DNA of 64,000 nucleotides from Bacteroidales bacterium (GCA_016928075.1 JAFGLJ010000058.1:1-64000); one strand, 5' to 3'; positions 11,782-20,538 are shown, counted from the stretch's first letter. Notes: generated by a model not told the origin, from the sequence alone. A program made the numbers and translations.

Positions 11782-12303
11782 ATGAGGAATTTTGCAGAAG
11801 ACCTACAGAATATAAAAGCATTTGTATTTGATATTGACGGTGTATTGTCAAACCAGACAATTACCCTTGATATGAATGGCAACCCCCTACGAACTTTAAA
11901 CCTGAGAGACGGTTATGCACTGCAGCTAGCAATAAAGAACGGGTACAAGGTATGCATTATTTCAGGAGGTAATTCACTTCCTTATAAGAAAAGACTGAAT
12001 TCACTGGGAGTGGAGAATGTTTATCTCGGGGTGTCTGAAAAATCATCGATACTGGGCGAATTTATGGAAAGTATGAATCTTGCACCGGATGAAATTATAT
12101 ATATGGGTGATGATATTACTGATTATCATGTCATGAAGATGGCAGGTGTGCCAGTATGTCCTGGTGATGCAGATAATGAAATAAAACAAATATCCATGTA
12201 TATATCCGATAAGGAAGGTGGAAATGGATGTGTAAGGGATATTATAGAGCAGGTAATGAGACTTCACGGAAAATGGATGAACAGTGACGCATTTATTTGG
12301 TAA
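11782..12303 (+). CDS. kdsC: KdsC-like 3-deoxy-D-manno-octulosonate 8-phosphate phosphatase (HAD family)
   Basis: A 173-aa HAD phosphatase of the KdsC type (C0 subfamily, no cap domain, works as a tetramer). Motif I is FDIDGVLSN (nucleophile Asp17 and Asp19), motif II lies near the ISGGN loop, and motif III is GDDITDYHVM. The length is right for KdsC. The expected reaction is removal of phosphate from Kdo-8-phosphate on the way to the lipopolysaccharide inner core. It is 4 bases from the DUF2520 gene and 3 bases from the prenyltransferase. Close relatives acting on other sugar phosphates cannot be excluded. Confidence 0.88.
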   Translation: MRNFAEDLQNIKAFVFDIDGVLSNQTITLDMNGNPLRTLNLRDGYALQLAIKNGYKVCIISGGNSLPYKKRLNSLGVENVYLGVSEKSSILGEFMESMNLAPDEIIYMGDDITDYHVMKMAGVPVCPGDADNEIKQISMYISDKEGGNGCVRDIIEQVMRLHGKWMNSDAFIW

Positions 12304-12306
12304 ATT

Positions 12307-13293
12307 ATGATAGCATTCCTAAAACTTATAAGGTGGCAGAATCTGCTTATAGTAATAGTTACCCAGTTTCTTATCAGGTATGCCCTGATTAATACTCTGG
12401 CCGGCAATTTGCTTCTTGATGGCACGCTGCCTGGAGGACCTCAGAATTATTTTGTATTACGGTTGCCTTTCATTGATTTTCTGGTACTTGTCATAGCCAC
12501 TGTCTGTATTACAGCCGGCGGCTACGTAATCAATGATTATTTTGATATAAGAACTGATCTCTTAAATAAGGGGGAAGTGATTGTCGGGACCAGGATACCC
12601 AGGCGAAGGGCAATGATGTGGCACAATATACTGAGTGGTCTGGGTGTGGTGGCAGGTTTCTGGGTTTCTTACCGTATAGGCTATTTATGGATTGGAATAA
12701 TCTTTCTCGTAGTATCGGGTTTATTATATTTTTATTCTGTAACATATAAGAAACAATTCCTTATCGGCAACATTATTGTTGCTTTACTGACTTCTTTTGT
12801 TCCTTTAATGGTGGTACTATTTGAACTGCCTGTTATTTATACCTATTACGGACCTGAACTGGTGAGTATTTACACCATGAAGATTATTTTTTACTGGGTA
12901 GCGGGGTTTGCTGTATTTGCTTTTTTGACCACCCTTGCACGCGAGATTGTTAAAGACATGGAAGATTTTGAAGGTGATAAGGCTTATGGCAGTCGATCGC
13001 TACCGGTAGTAGCTGGTATAAGCTTGTCAAAAGTCGTTGTCTCAGTCATAATAGCTGCCACTATAATACTTATGATAATAATGTGGGCATTATATATCAG
13101 GAATACCGTATCACTTTTATATATTTTACTGGCAATGGCTGTTCCACTGGTTTTCAGTATTGTTGCACTTATCAGGGGTAAAAGTGCTGAACAATTCAAC
13201 ACTGTCAGTACAATTATTAAAGGGGTAATGCTTACGGGAATATTATACACTGTACTATTCTGGCTCATATCCGAGAAAGGCCTCTCACTTTAA
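12307..13293 (+). CDS. UbiA-family prenyltransferase, geranylgeranylglycerol-phosphate synthase-like
   Basis: An integral membrane protein of 328 aa with about eight or nine hydrophobic segments. Both Asp-rich prenyl-diphosphate sites of the UbiA family are visible: NDYFDIRTD after the second helix and KDMEDFEGDKAYG after the sixth. In Bacteroidetes such proteins are often annotated as geranylgeranylglycerol-phosphate geranylgeranyltransferases; the real acceptor is uncertain. The gene lies 3 bases after kdsC and 2 bases before maf. Confidence 0.85.
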   Translation: MIAFLKLIRWQNLLIVIVTQFLIRYALINTLAGNLLLDGTLPGGPQNYFVLRLPFIDFLVLVIATVCITAGGYVINDYFDIRTDLLNKGEVIVGTRIPRRRAMMWHNILSGLGVVAGFWVSYRIGYLWIGIIFLVVSGLLYFYSVTYKKQFLIGNIIVALLTSFVPLMVVLFELPVIYTYYGPELVSIYTMKIIFYWVAGFAVFAFLTTLAREIVKDMEDFEGDKAYGSRSLPVVAGISLSKVVVSVIIAATIILMIIMWALYIRNTVSLLYILLAMAVPLVFSIVALIRGKSAEQFNTVSTIIKGVMLTGILYTVLFWLISEKGLSL

Positions 13294-13295
13294 AT

Positions 13296-13895
13296 ATGCT
13301 GAAGGAGGAACTTAAAGATAAGGACGTAATACTTGCTTCCCGTTCCCCGAGGAGAAAAGAACTACTTTCATCCCTCGGCATCAGTTTCAGGATTGTTGAA
13401 CCTGAAGTCTGTGAAAATTATCCTGCCAGCCTTGAGCGGGAAGAAATAGCCCTGTATCTTGCTACCAGGAAAGCGGAATCAGTCATAAAAAAAGAGGAGG
13501 GCAGGGATTCAGATCTTATTGTAATTGCATCAGATACAATTGTTTGCCTGGATGAGATTATTCTTAACAAACCGGCCAGCAGGAAAGAGGCCATACAGAT
13601 GCTTAAAAAACTCTCGGGGAAAGGTCATGAGGTAATAACTGCTGTTTGCCTGGCAGGTAACTCCGGTCAGCATTCGTTCTATTCAAAAACAAAGGTTTAT
13701 TTTGCTAACTTGCAGGATGATGAAATAGAATTTTATGTTGATAATTTTAAACCCTATGACAAAGCAGGGTCATATGGTATACAGGAATGGATAGGTTGCA
13801 TCGGAATAGAAAAGATAGAAGGTTCATATTTTAATGTAATGGGGCTTCCTGTGCAAAAATTGTATACTGAACTGAAGAACTTTATTAAGGAATAA
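13296..13895 (+). CDS. maf: Maf family nucleoside triphosphate pyrophosphatase
   Basis: A 199-aa Maf protein (house-cleaning pyrophosphatase, dTTP/UTP type by general resemblance). Motifs: LASRSPRRKELLSSLGI at residues 14-30 (substrate loop), ASDTIVCLDEIILNKP (catalytic Asp), and LSGKGHEVITAVCL. The C-terminal SYGIQEW segment matches the YGIQGxG-type region that carries a further active-site residue. It is 2 bases from the prenyltransferase gene, completing the four-gene core of the operon. Confidence 0.92.
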   Translation: MLKEELKDKDVILASRSPRRKELLSSLGISFRIVEPEVCENYPASLEREEIALYLATRKAESVIKKEEGRDSDLIVIASDTIVCLDEIILNKPASRKEAIQMLKKLSGKGHEVITAVCLAGNSGQHSFYSKTKVYFANLQDDEIEFYVDNFKPYDKAGSYGIQEWIGCIGIEKIEGSYFNVMGLPVQKLYTELKNFIKE

Positions 13896-13920
13896 ATAAT
13901 ATAAATTAAATTACTTGGTT

Positions 13921-16083
13921 ATGAAGAAGTTACTTATTGCGCTGTTACTTGTTACGTTTACAACTCCTTTTGTCAGGAGCGATGAGGGTATGTGGATACC
14001 TCTGCTTATAGAGAAGTTTAACATAGAAATAATGCAGGAGAAAGGATTTAAACTTACAGCGGAGGATATATACAGTGTAAACAGGGCATGCATGAAAGAT
14101 GGTGTAATGATATTCGGAGGTGGATGTACAGCTGAGCTTATCAGCCCCGAGGGTTTGTTGATTACCAATCATCACTGTGGGTATGGGAGTATACAATCAC
14201 ACTCCAGCCTGGAACATGATTATCTTACTGATGGATTCTGGGCTATGTCCCGCGAAGAAGAATTACCCAATCCAGGTCTTACAGTTACTTTTTTAAAATA
14301 CATGGAAGATGTTACAGACCGGGTAATGAACGGAGTAAATAAAAGAATGTCAGAAGACGAGAAAAATGAAATAATTGAGGCGAATATTTCCGCAATAGTG
14401 GCCGAGGCGACCGAAGGGAATCACTTTTCAGCATTTGTCAGGCCTTTTTATATGGGTAATCAGTTTTTCCTTTTCGTGAATGAGACATACAGGGATGTAA
14501 GACTTGTGGGGGCACCGCCTTCAGCGATTGGGAAATTCGGGGGTGATACTGATAACTGGATGTGGCCGAGACATACGGGTGATTTCTCATTGTTCAGGAT
14601 ATATGCCGGTAAAGATAATATGCCTGCAGACTATTCAGAAGATAATATACCGTATGAACCTGCTTATTATTTCCCTATATCTCTGAACGGTGTTGATGAA
14701 GGTGATTTTACCATGGTCTTTGGTTATCCTGGTGGCACTTCACAATATGTTCCTTCTTACCATATTTCAATGTTGACAGATTATATATATCCTAAAATGA
14801 TTGAACTCAGGGAAAAAAAACTGGATATAATCAAGGAAGATATGGATGCTGATCCGGAGGTTAGGATAAAGTATTCAAGTAAAGCAGCAAGTATTTCAAA
14901 CTCATGGAAAAGATGGATAGGCGAGAAGTCGGGTATAGAAAAGCTGGGTACCATTGATAAGAAAAAAGAGTTTGAAAAGGAATTCACTGCCTGGGTGAAA
15001 GAAAAAAGAAAAAGGGAAAAAAACTATGGTCATTTGCTAACCTCCTATAAATCTTTATATGAACAAATGCAGGAGTACTCACTGGTAAATTCATATACTT
15101 CAGAAACAATTGGGCGTAGTGGCGTAGAGGCCATAAATATGGCTTCTGCGTTTATACCGCTTGTGGAAGCAGTAAATAATGAGGTGGGCGATGATGAATT
15201 ACAGATTATACTGGAAGGTCTCTCATCACGTATCTCAAGATTCTTTCACAATTATAATATGCCAACGGACAGGAAACTTTTTGTAGCTATGCTTGAGCTT
15301 TATGGGAAAAATCTTGATGAGAAGTGGCAGGTTCCCGAATATAAAGAATTATATAAATCATGTAATGGGAATTTTGCTGTTATCGCCGATGATATTTACA
15401 CTCAGAGTGTTTTTACCAACCATGAAAAAGCAGCCCAGTTTGTTTCTAATTTTGACAGCCGACTGATAAGTGAGCTTGAAATAGATCCATTATACATACT
15501 GGCCAGGGGCGTACGCGTCTTTCTTGATGAACGGGTAAGGGACAAATATATTGAGGTTTCAGGAAAAATAGCAAATCTTGACCGGCTGTATATGAAGGCT
15601 CAGATGGAATTTGCCGGGGATGAAGTGCTTTGGCCTGATGCCAACTTTACCCTGCGTGTGGCATATGGTGAAGTCGGGGGTTATGAGTCCAGAGATGCAG
15701 TATATTATACTCATTATACAACACTGGAGGGTATAATGGAGAAAGACAATCCTGAAATATATGATTACGATGTACCGGATAAGCTAAAAGAATTATATTA
15801 TGCAAAAGATTATGGAAGGTACGGCCAGAATGGAAAGATGCCGGTTTGCTTCATTGCTGATAATCATACTACCGGAGGCAACTCAGGAAGTCCTGTGATC
15901 AATGCTGAAGGACACCTTATTGGTGTTAATTTTGACCGTGCATGGGAAGGTGTTATGAGTGACCTGATGTTCAATCCTGAACAAAGTCGTAATATCAGTC
16001 TCGATATACGATACGCCCTCTTCCTCATAGATAAATTTGCCGGTGCGGGATACCTTCTTGATGAAATGACAATAGTAGAATAA
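13921..16083 (+). CDS. S46 family peptidase, DPP11-like Asp/Glu-specific dipeptidyl peptidase
   Basis: Periplasmic serine exopeptidase, 720 aa when started at the ATG 13921; an in-frame TTG at 13915 would add two residues. It has a signal peptide (residues 1-20), the catalytic His in TNHHCGYGS (His85) and the catalytic Ser in GGNSGSPV (Ser655). Residue 673 in the LIGVNFDRAWEG segment is Arg. In known S46 enzymes Arg at this position (DPP11) selects Asp/Glu at P1, whereas Gly (DPP7) selects hydrophobic residues. The total length and both residue numbers match DPP11 as I remember it. It probably trims dipeptides from acidic peptides in the periplasm for amino-acid fermentation. It follows maf by 25 bases. 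Confidence 0.88.
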   Translation: MKKLLIALLLVTFTTPFVRSDEGMWIPLLIEKFNIEIMQEKGFKLTAEDIYSVNRACMKDGVMIFGGGCTAELISPEGLLITNHHCGYGSIQSHSSLEHDYLTDGFWAMSREEELPNPGLTVTFLKYMEDVTDRVMNGVNKRMSEDEKNEIIEANISAIVAEATEGNHFSAFVRPFYMGNQFFLFVNETYRDVRLVGAPPSAIGKFGGDTDNWMWPRHTGDFSLFRIYAGKDNMPADYSEDNIPYEPAYYFPISLNGVDEGDFTMVFGYPGGTSQYVPSYHISMLTDYIYPKMIELREKKLDIIKEDMDADPEVRIKYSSKAASISNSWKRWIGEKSGIEKLGTIDKKKEFEKEFTAWVKEKRKREKNYGHLLTSYKSLYEQMQEYSLVNSYTSETIGRSGVEAINMASAFIPLVEAVNNEVGDDELQIILEGLSSRISRFFHNYNMPTDRKLFVAMLELYGKNLDEKWQVPEYKELYKSCNGNFAVIADDIYTQSVFTNHEKAAQFVSNFDSRLISELEIDPLYILARGVRVFLDERVRDKYIEVSGKIANLDRLYMKAQMEFAGDEVLWPDANFTLRVAYGEVGGYESRDAVYYTHYTTLEGIMEKDNPEIYDYDVPDKLKELYYAKDYGRYGQNGKMPVCFIADNHTTGGNSGSPVINAEGHLIGVNFDRAWEGVMSDLMFNPEQSRNISLDIRYALFLIDKFAGAGYLLDEMTIVE

Positions 16084-16101
16084 TCATAAATTTATATTGC
16101 A

Positions 16102-16560
16102 ATGAAGAACAAAATACAGGATAATGTCAGAGTATATTCAATGTTGCTGAAATCAGATAAGCTTGAAAAAGCCAATATCACGATAATTGAAGAAGCCTAT
16201 TGCCCTAATGGACACAGCCTGATCTCCAATGATGTTTTGTTTTGTGATTTCAAGGCAATACATCTTAAGATCAGGAATAAGAGATTTATTTCAGACCTAT
16301 TTGTCAGCCCTATTGTAGGGGATAAAAGCAAGGTATCACTGGATACAAAATTGAACAGGGATATGATTTATGAATTTCTTTGTCCTGTATGTAATACCAC
16401 TTTGCCGGTTACAAGCCCCTGTTCATGTGGAGGCAGCCTGATGACTTTGTATCTTGACAAGAATCTTAAGCTGTCAAATTCGGTGACTATATGTAACAGG
16501 TTCGGATGCCCGCATTCAGAAGTCAAAGGAATTGATAAACTGAAGAGTATGCAGCTTTAG
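16102..16560 (+). CDS. Cys-rich, probably zinc-binding protein of unknown function
   Basis: A 152-aa soluble protein not recognised by name. It carries eight Cys (34, 48, 94, 97, 107, 109, 131, 136) in a pattern suggesting one or two zinc ribbons: CPNGH at 34-38, CPVC at 94-97 with CSC at 107-109, and CNRFGCPH at 131-138. The middle contains LFVSPIVGDKSKVSLD. There is no signal peptide. It lies 18 bases after the S46 peptidase, so it is probably the last gene of that operon, and it faces the histidine kinase gene tail to tail with only 17 bases between. The CPNGH and CPVC pairs are arranged like rubredoxin-type knuckles. Confidence 0.6.
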   Translation: MKNKIQDNVRVYSMLLKSDKLEKANITIIEEAYCPNGHSLISNDVLFCDFKAIHLKIRNKRFISDLFVSPIVGDKSKVSLDTKLNRDMIYEFLCPVCNTTLPVTSPCSCGGSLMTLYLDKNLKLSNSVTICNRFGCPHSEVKGIDKLKSMQL

Positions 16561-16564
16561 TATT

Positions 16565-16580
16565 TGATACCCGTGTATCA
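16565..16580. terminator. Short hairpin between convergent genes
   Basis: TGATAC-CCGT-GTATCA (16565-16580) is a perfect 6-bp stem with a 4-base loop between the Cys-rich gene and the stop codon of the sensor kinase. There is no long T tract on either side, so it is at best a weak bidirectional terminator. Confidence 0.3.
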
Positions 16581-18650
16581 GGCTTTCAGGGGAAGGGTGA
16601 TGCTGATTATCGTTCCTTCACCCAGGGTACTTTCTATTTGCATACTACCCCTGTTTACATTTATGAGGTGGTAGCACAATTGAAGGCCAAGGCCTGTGCC
16701 TTTCTCACCCCGTGTGCCCTTTGTACTTTTTGTTATCTTGTTTTTTTCCAGATCCTCCAGGGTCTCATTATCCATGCCCACCCCTGTGTCTTTTACAGAT
16801 ACATTCAGATGAGGGTTAACATCTGCAACTTCTTCCACAGAAACGTAGACTTTTCCATTGTCAGGTGTAAACTTTATTGAATTTGTAAGCAGATTCCTGA
16901 AAATTACAGTTAGAAGATAACGATCACACCAGGCAACAGGTGAGCCCCTGTGGGAATAACTCAACTGGATATTTTTTGCCTCGGCCTGTGAATTCAACAG
17001 ATTAAAACATTCGAGTACGATATCAGTTATATTCCACTTTCCGGGCCTGTAATCTATCTGGTCCTGCTGCCCGCGGCCCCAGATAATAAGATTCTCAATG
17101 AGATTAATGGTGAAGTCAACTTCTTTGCTTATCTCCTCTTTAAGATTCTCGCGCTTTTCAATATTTGATACATTTATTATGTTTTCAATTAACATTGCAA
17201 GGTTGACAATTGGTGTTTTCAGATCATTTGCAATTATTGAAAAAACGCGATTCTTAATATGAATATTAGTTTCAAGTTCTTCATTCTTTAATTCAAATTC
17301 TTCTTTCTGTTTTTCCAGCTCGTTTTTTTGATTTGTTAACTCAGAAGTTCTTTCCCTGACAATCTTTTCCAGGTTCTGGTTAACATATTCAAGTTCAGTC
17401 AGGAGATTTTTTTCATGGCTGAAGGAATTAACCCATCTGCTTATAAGAATTATCACCTGGATGAAAATAAAAACGATGGTTGCATATGGCAGGATATAAT
17501 TGTCGAAAAGAAAAGTATTTGATCCGGACAGGGTTATATCATTTATTATCCCTATAAGAAGGGCAATAAATCCTATTGTGTTCAGAATACCTGTTAGCCT
17601 GACCTTTAGTAGAGATATAATGCTTTTAATACCATAATACAACAATATCACCACAACAACAGGGATAAAGATCTTGATGGAATTGGCAAAAATAATTACC
17701 GGACTGCTAAACACCAGCATGATCCCCAGAGAGAACAATACGGTAATAATAATGCTGATGATCTTAAAATATTTGTCGGGAAAGATGCTGTTGAAATACC
17801 ATGCTCCGAAAATAAGTGCAATAAATGAACCCGCATATTCGAGCCTTATTAATCCAGTCCAGTTTATATTTATGAAGGTCATGATCAGGAATGAACCGGT
17901 ACTTATACTGCGTAAAAGTATACCCAGTGTTGCCAGTGAGAAAAAGAGCATTGAATAATCGCCTCTGAATATCAGGGAAAACAACAGGAAAAACACTATA
18001 AATGACAATAGTATCCCTGCTGAGATACCTTCCAAAGTATTCTTGTGGTCTAAATTCTTGGTCATTACCTCAGGTGATCCCATTCTCATGGGCATCCAGA
18101 AACCACCTTTACGGTGATGATAATTTGAAACATTTACTATGACTTCAACTTTGCCATCAGTGATATTATGTTCATAAATAAACGGATGGTATAAAGGTTT
18201 TGTTTCTGCTTCACTTTCACCTGCCAGTCCGTTGCCTCCGGCATATTTCCCGTCAATATAAATCCGGAATGCTGAATCAAATACGGGAATATCAAATATT
18301 ATTTTCCTGATGTTTTCAGGGAACAGGATATTCAAACGATATGTTGCATAGCCGTTGTTTTTTATTTCCGGTATTTCATCAGCATATTTAATCCAATAGG
18401 AGGGTACAGTACCCCATGTGTCGGGAGATGGCGGACTGTCACCCGTAAAATCTGCAGGACTGAGATGCTTATTCCAGTAAAACTCCCAATCGCCGTTAAG
18501 TTTAAATATCTTGTTACTGAATTGTTCATACCTGAGGTCAAGCACACCGTTTTCAACTTTCTTCTGGGCATTTGAGATTGAAGCGAAGAAAATTAATATA
18601 ATGGAATTCAGGAGAATGAAAATTATTTTAACAGCTCTAGCCCTCTTCAT
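16578..18650 (-). CDS. 7TMR-DISM sensor histidine kinase lacking the phospho-acceptor His
   Basis: A 690-aa membrane sensor: signal peptide (1-28), a beta-rich extracellular region (about 30-190, DISM type), seven hydrophobic segments (about 205-395), a coiled coil (about 400-460), a dimerisation helix and an HATPase domain. The ATPase boxes look intact (N box LLTNSIKF, G1 DTGVGM, G2 GTGLGLQL). In the helix where related kinases read SIIAHDLRSP, this protein reads SIIANDLKTP: the phospho-acceptor His is Asn475 (codon AAT at 17228-17226). It therefore cannot autophosphorylate at the normal position. No response regulator adjoins it. It may be a pseudokinase, a signalling partner in a heterodimer, or work only as an allosteric sensor. 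Confidence 0.88.
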   Translation of the reverse strand: MKRARAVKIIFILLNSIILIFFASISNAQKKVENGVLDLRYEQFSNKIFKLNGDWEFYWNKHLSPADFTGDSPPSPDTWGTVPSYWIKYADEIPEIKNNGYATYRLNILFPENIRKIIFDIPVFDSAFRIYIDGKYAGGNGLAGESEAETKPLYHPFIYEHNITDGKVEVIVNVSNYHHRKGGFWMPMRMGSPEVMTKNLDHKNTLEGISAGILLSFIVFFLLFSLIFRGDYSMLFFSLATLGILLRSISTGSFLIMTFININWTGLIRLEYAGSFIALIFGAWYFNSIFPDKYFKIISIIITVLFSLGIMLVFSSPVIIFANSIKIFIPVVVVILLYYGIKSIISLLKVRLTGILNTIGFIALLIGIINDITLSGSNTFLFDNYILPYATIVFIFIQVIILISRWVNSFSHEKNLLTELEYVNQNLEKIVRERTSELTNQKNELEKQKEEFELKNEELETNIHIKNRVFSIIANDLKTPIVNLAMLIENIINVSNIEKRENLKEEISKEVDFTINLIENLIIWGRGQQDQIDYRPGKWNITDIVLECFNLLNSQAEAKNIQLSYSHRGSPVAWCDRYLLTVIFRNLLTNSIKFTPDNGKVYVSVEEVADVNPHLNVSVKDTGVGMDNETLEDLEKNKITKSTKGTRGEKGTGLGLQLCYHLINVNRGSMQIESTLGEGTIISITLPLKA

Positions 18651-18666
18651 AGTATCATAAGTTGCC

Positions 18667-18674
18667 CAAAATTA
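18667..18674 (-). promoter_or_regulatory. Possible -7 box of the sensor kinase gene
   Basis: Read on the minus strand this is TAATTTTG, fitting TAnnTTTG, 16 bases before the ATG at 18650. No convincing TTG is found 19-21 bases further up. Confidence 0.35.
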
Positions 18675-18726
18675 TCAAAATAGGATACATAATAAAAATA
18701 ATTTATCTCATTATCACATATGAAAT

Positions 18727-18761
18727 AAAAAAAGGATGGGCTTACGAAAGTAAGTCCATCC
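18727..18761 (-). terminator. Terminator of the 162-aa secreted protein gene
   Basis: On the minus strand a 12-bp stem (18761-18750 with 18745-18734, one G-T pair) closes a 4-base loop and is followed by seven T residues (complement of 18733-18727). It lies about 57 bases beyond the gene's stop, so the kinase gene downstream needs its own promoter. Confidence 0.9.
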
Positions 18762-18818
18762 TAAACAACAAAACCTGAAACTTGATCGTAGAAGAAACTA
18801 TCCGACTAGCCTTTGGAG

Positions 18819-19307
18819 CTATTTGAAGGCAAATACTTTTTCATAGTCTTTAACAAGCTTTGGGAAATAGACCGATATGAGCTTAACATATTCTATATCG
18901 CTCATTTTAGTCTGGGTTATAACCTTTTGGTGGAAATATTCGGAACGGTCGAGTGACAGGTCTGATGTAGACATTCCGTCATTCAAATATTCCCTGTCAA
19001 GCCGTTTCACGCCAAAGTATTTCCCGTTGCACTGGTACAGTATTTCGAGTTCATCTGACAATACTACAAACCTGGTGCATTTTCTGTCAGACTTATCAAT
19101 GGCAACTCTGACAGTAAGATCTGAATTTTCATATGATACTATGAAAGTTTTGAGAGCTTTTCCATCAACATAAACAGGATCAATGGCATTATCAACTACA
19201 TAATTGCCCAGACAGCAGTAGGTTTTACCTTCTGCAACCGGACCCTTTGCAAACCCTATCGGGCTCAGGATTAAAGAAATTGCGAATAAATACAAGAATT
19301 TTTTCAT
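18819..19307 (-). CDS. Secreted protein of unknown function
   Basis: A 162-aa protein with a clear signal peptide (MKKFLYLFAISLILSPIGFA, cleavage near residue 20). The mature part has a Cys pair (YCCLG, residues 31-32), beta-strand-like segments and another Cys pair (C78, C92) around TRFVVLSDELEILYQC. I do not recognise the family. Its own terminator follows, and upstream is a gap of over 400 bases shared with the divergent glycyl radical operon, so it is probably monocistronic and exported to the periplasm. Confidence 0.7.
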   Translation of the reverse strand: MKKFLYLFAISLILSPIGFAKGPVAEGKTYCCLGNYVVDNAIDPVYVDGKALKTFIVSYENSDLTVRVAIDKSDRKCTRFVVLSDELEILYQCNGKYFGVKRLDREYLNDGMSTSDLSLDRSEYFHQKVITQTKMSDIEYVKLISVYFPKLVKDYEKVFAFK

Positions 19308-19721
19308 GGCTGCACTGTATTGATTTTATATAATCACAGTATAATCTGTCCAAAAAACTGTGAATTAGTTCCATTCATACAATAGACGTATTATTAACAT
19401 TCTTGTTGCAATTTTTTTTGTTAATTAAATGTTAATGATAGTAAAAGCTACAATATGTTACAAAGCGAGGTACATGTGCTTAAAAATATTCAATACTGAT
19501 AATTATTGTTAAAAGCATGATAAGACATATTTCCGATCATAAAATTTCGTATCTTGCAACATATAAGCAGGAAGTATGATTCAGCAGCTTTCACATAGAT
19601 TTATGTATAACCGTCTGGGCAGACGTTTATATGAGTGCCGTATGTTCTATAACGGCTTATAGGCTAATAAGCTTATCATTCTTTTTAATCAACACATAAT
19701 TAAAATTTCCAATTTACATAT
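19308..19721. other. Divergent intergenic region upstream of the glycyl radical operon
   Basis: This 414-base AT-rich gap separates the secreted-protein gene (leftward) from the glycyl radical activase (rightward). It holds a direct repeat of TGTTAAT (near 19419-19438), a TATCTTGC box at 19550-19557 resembling a variant -7 element, and a structured leader (separate entry, 19576-19690). No complete Rex-type or FNR-type palindrome was found. Confidence 0.5.
19576..19690 (+). promoter_or_regulatory. Structured leader with a 28-codon ORF upstream of the glycyl radical activase
   Basis: An ATG at 19576 opens 28 codons ending at TAG 19660-19662, with five Arg codons. Three hairpins overlap it: CGTCTG/CAGACG (19612-19625), GCCGT/ACGGC (19637-19656) and GCTTAT/ATAAGC (19655-19672), the last followed by a T-rich stretch to 19686. 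The second and third share bases 19655-19656, so full pairing of both is exclusive. This resembles an attenuator but is unproven; the T tract starts six or more bases after the stem, which is not ideal. Confidence 0.3.
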
Positions 19722-20522
19722 ATGAAAGGTTTGATATTCAATATCATAAGATATGCGATCAATGATGGGCCGGGTATCAGGGTAACATTTTTTATGAAAG
19801 GATGTCCATTGTCTTGCTGGTGGTGTCATAATCCCGAGGGTATAAGTCCGAATATAGAGGAAGTTGAACGCATAGATAAAATAGGAGATAGAGAATTCAG
19901 GATTAAGGAAACCGTTGGCAAATACTATACTGTAAATGAGTTGCTTGATGTAGCCATGAGGGATTTTGTTTTTATTGAAGAATCAGGAGGGGGAGTTACG
20001 TTCTCAGGAGGAGAACCTCTTTTACAGGTTGATTTTCTTGTAGAAGCACTTAATACTTTCAAGTCTGAAGGAATACATACTGCTGTTGATACCAGTGGCT
20101 ATGCATCGGTGTCAGCAATTGACGCTGTTATTCCTTTTACCGACCTTTTCCTGTTTGATATCAAGCATCTGGATCCTTTAAAACATAAGAAATATACCGG
20201 TGTATCAAATAATTTGATATTGAAAAATTTTGATTATATTATTACCAAAGGGAAAAAAGTGATTATAAGAATACCGGTTATACCGGGCTTCAATGATGAT
20301 CCTGATCATTTGAAGGCACTAAGGGATTTCGTGCTTGGGAAACAAGGTGTCAATATAGAAAGAATTGACCTGTTGCCTTTTCACCGGTCCGGAGTTGCAA
20401 AATACAGGAAACTTAGCCTTGAAGACAAAATGAAGGGAGTTGAACAACCTTCAACGACTCGTATGGATGAATTAAAAAAATACTTCTTTGAAAGTGGAAT
20501 AAATGTAAAAGTAAGTGGATAA
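19722..20522 (+). CDS. Glycyl radical enzyme activating protein (radical SAM)
   Basis: A 266-aa radical SAM activase that installs the glycyl radical on its partner enzyme, encoded next door. The [4Fe-4S] motif is CPLSCWWC (CX3CX2C), followed by the SAM-binding SGGEPLLQ segment; later come DLFLFDIKH and RIPVIPGFND, typical of pyruvate-formate-lyase-type activases. The ferredoxin-like insert with two extra clusters, common in activases of HypD- and diol-dehydratase-type enzymes, is missing: only about 55 residues without Cys lie between the radical SAM Cys motif and GGGVTFSGGEP. It overlaps the reading frame of the next gene if that gene starts at the GTG 20515. Confidence 0.93.
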   Translation: MKGLIFNIIRYAINDGPGIRVTFFMKGCPLSCWWCHNPEGISPNIEEVERIDKIGDREFRIKETVGKYYTVNELLDVAMRDFVFIEESGGGVTFSGGEPLLQVDFLVEALNTFKSEGIHTAVDTSGYASVSAIDAVIPFTDLFLFDIKHLDPLKHKKYTGVSNNLILKNFDYIITKGKKVIIRIPVIPGFNDDPDHLKALRDFVLGKQGVNIERIDLLPFHRSGVAKYRKLSLEDKMKGVEQPSTTRMDELKKYFFESGINVKVSG

Positions 20523-20538
20523 TAAAAAAATATCAGAT

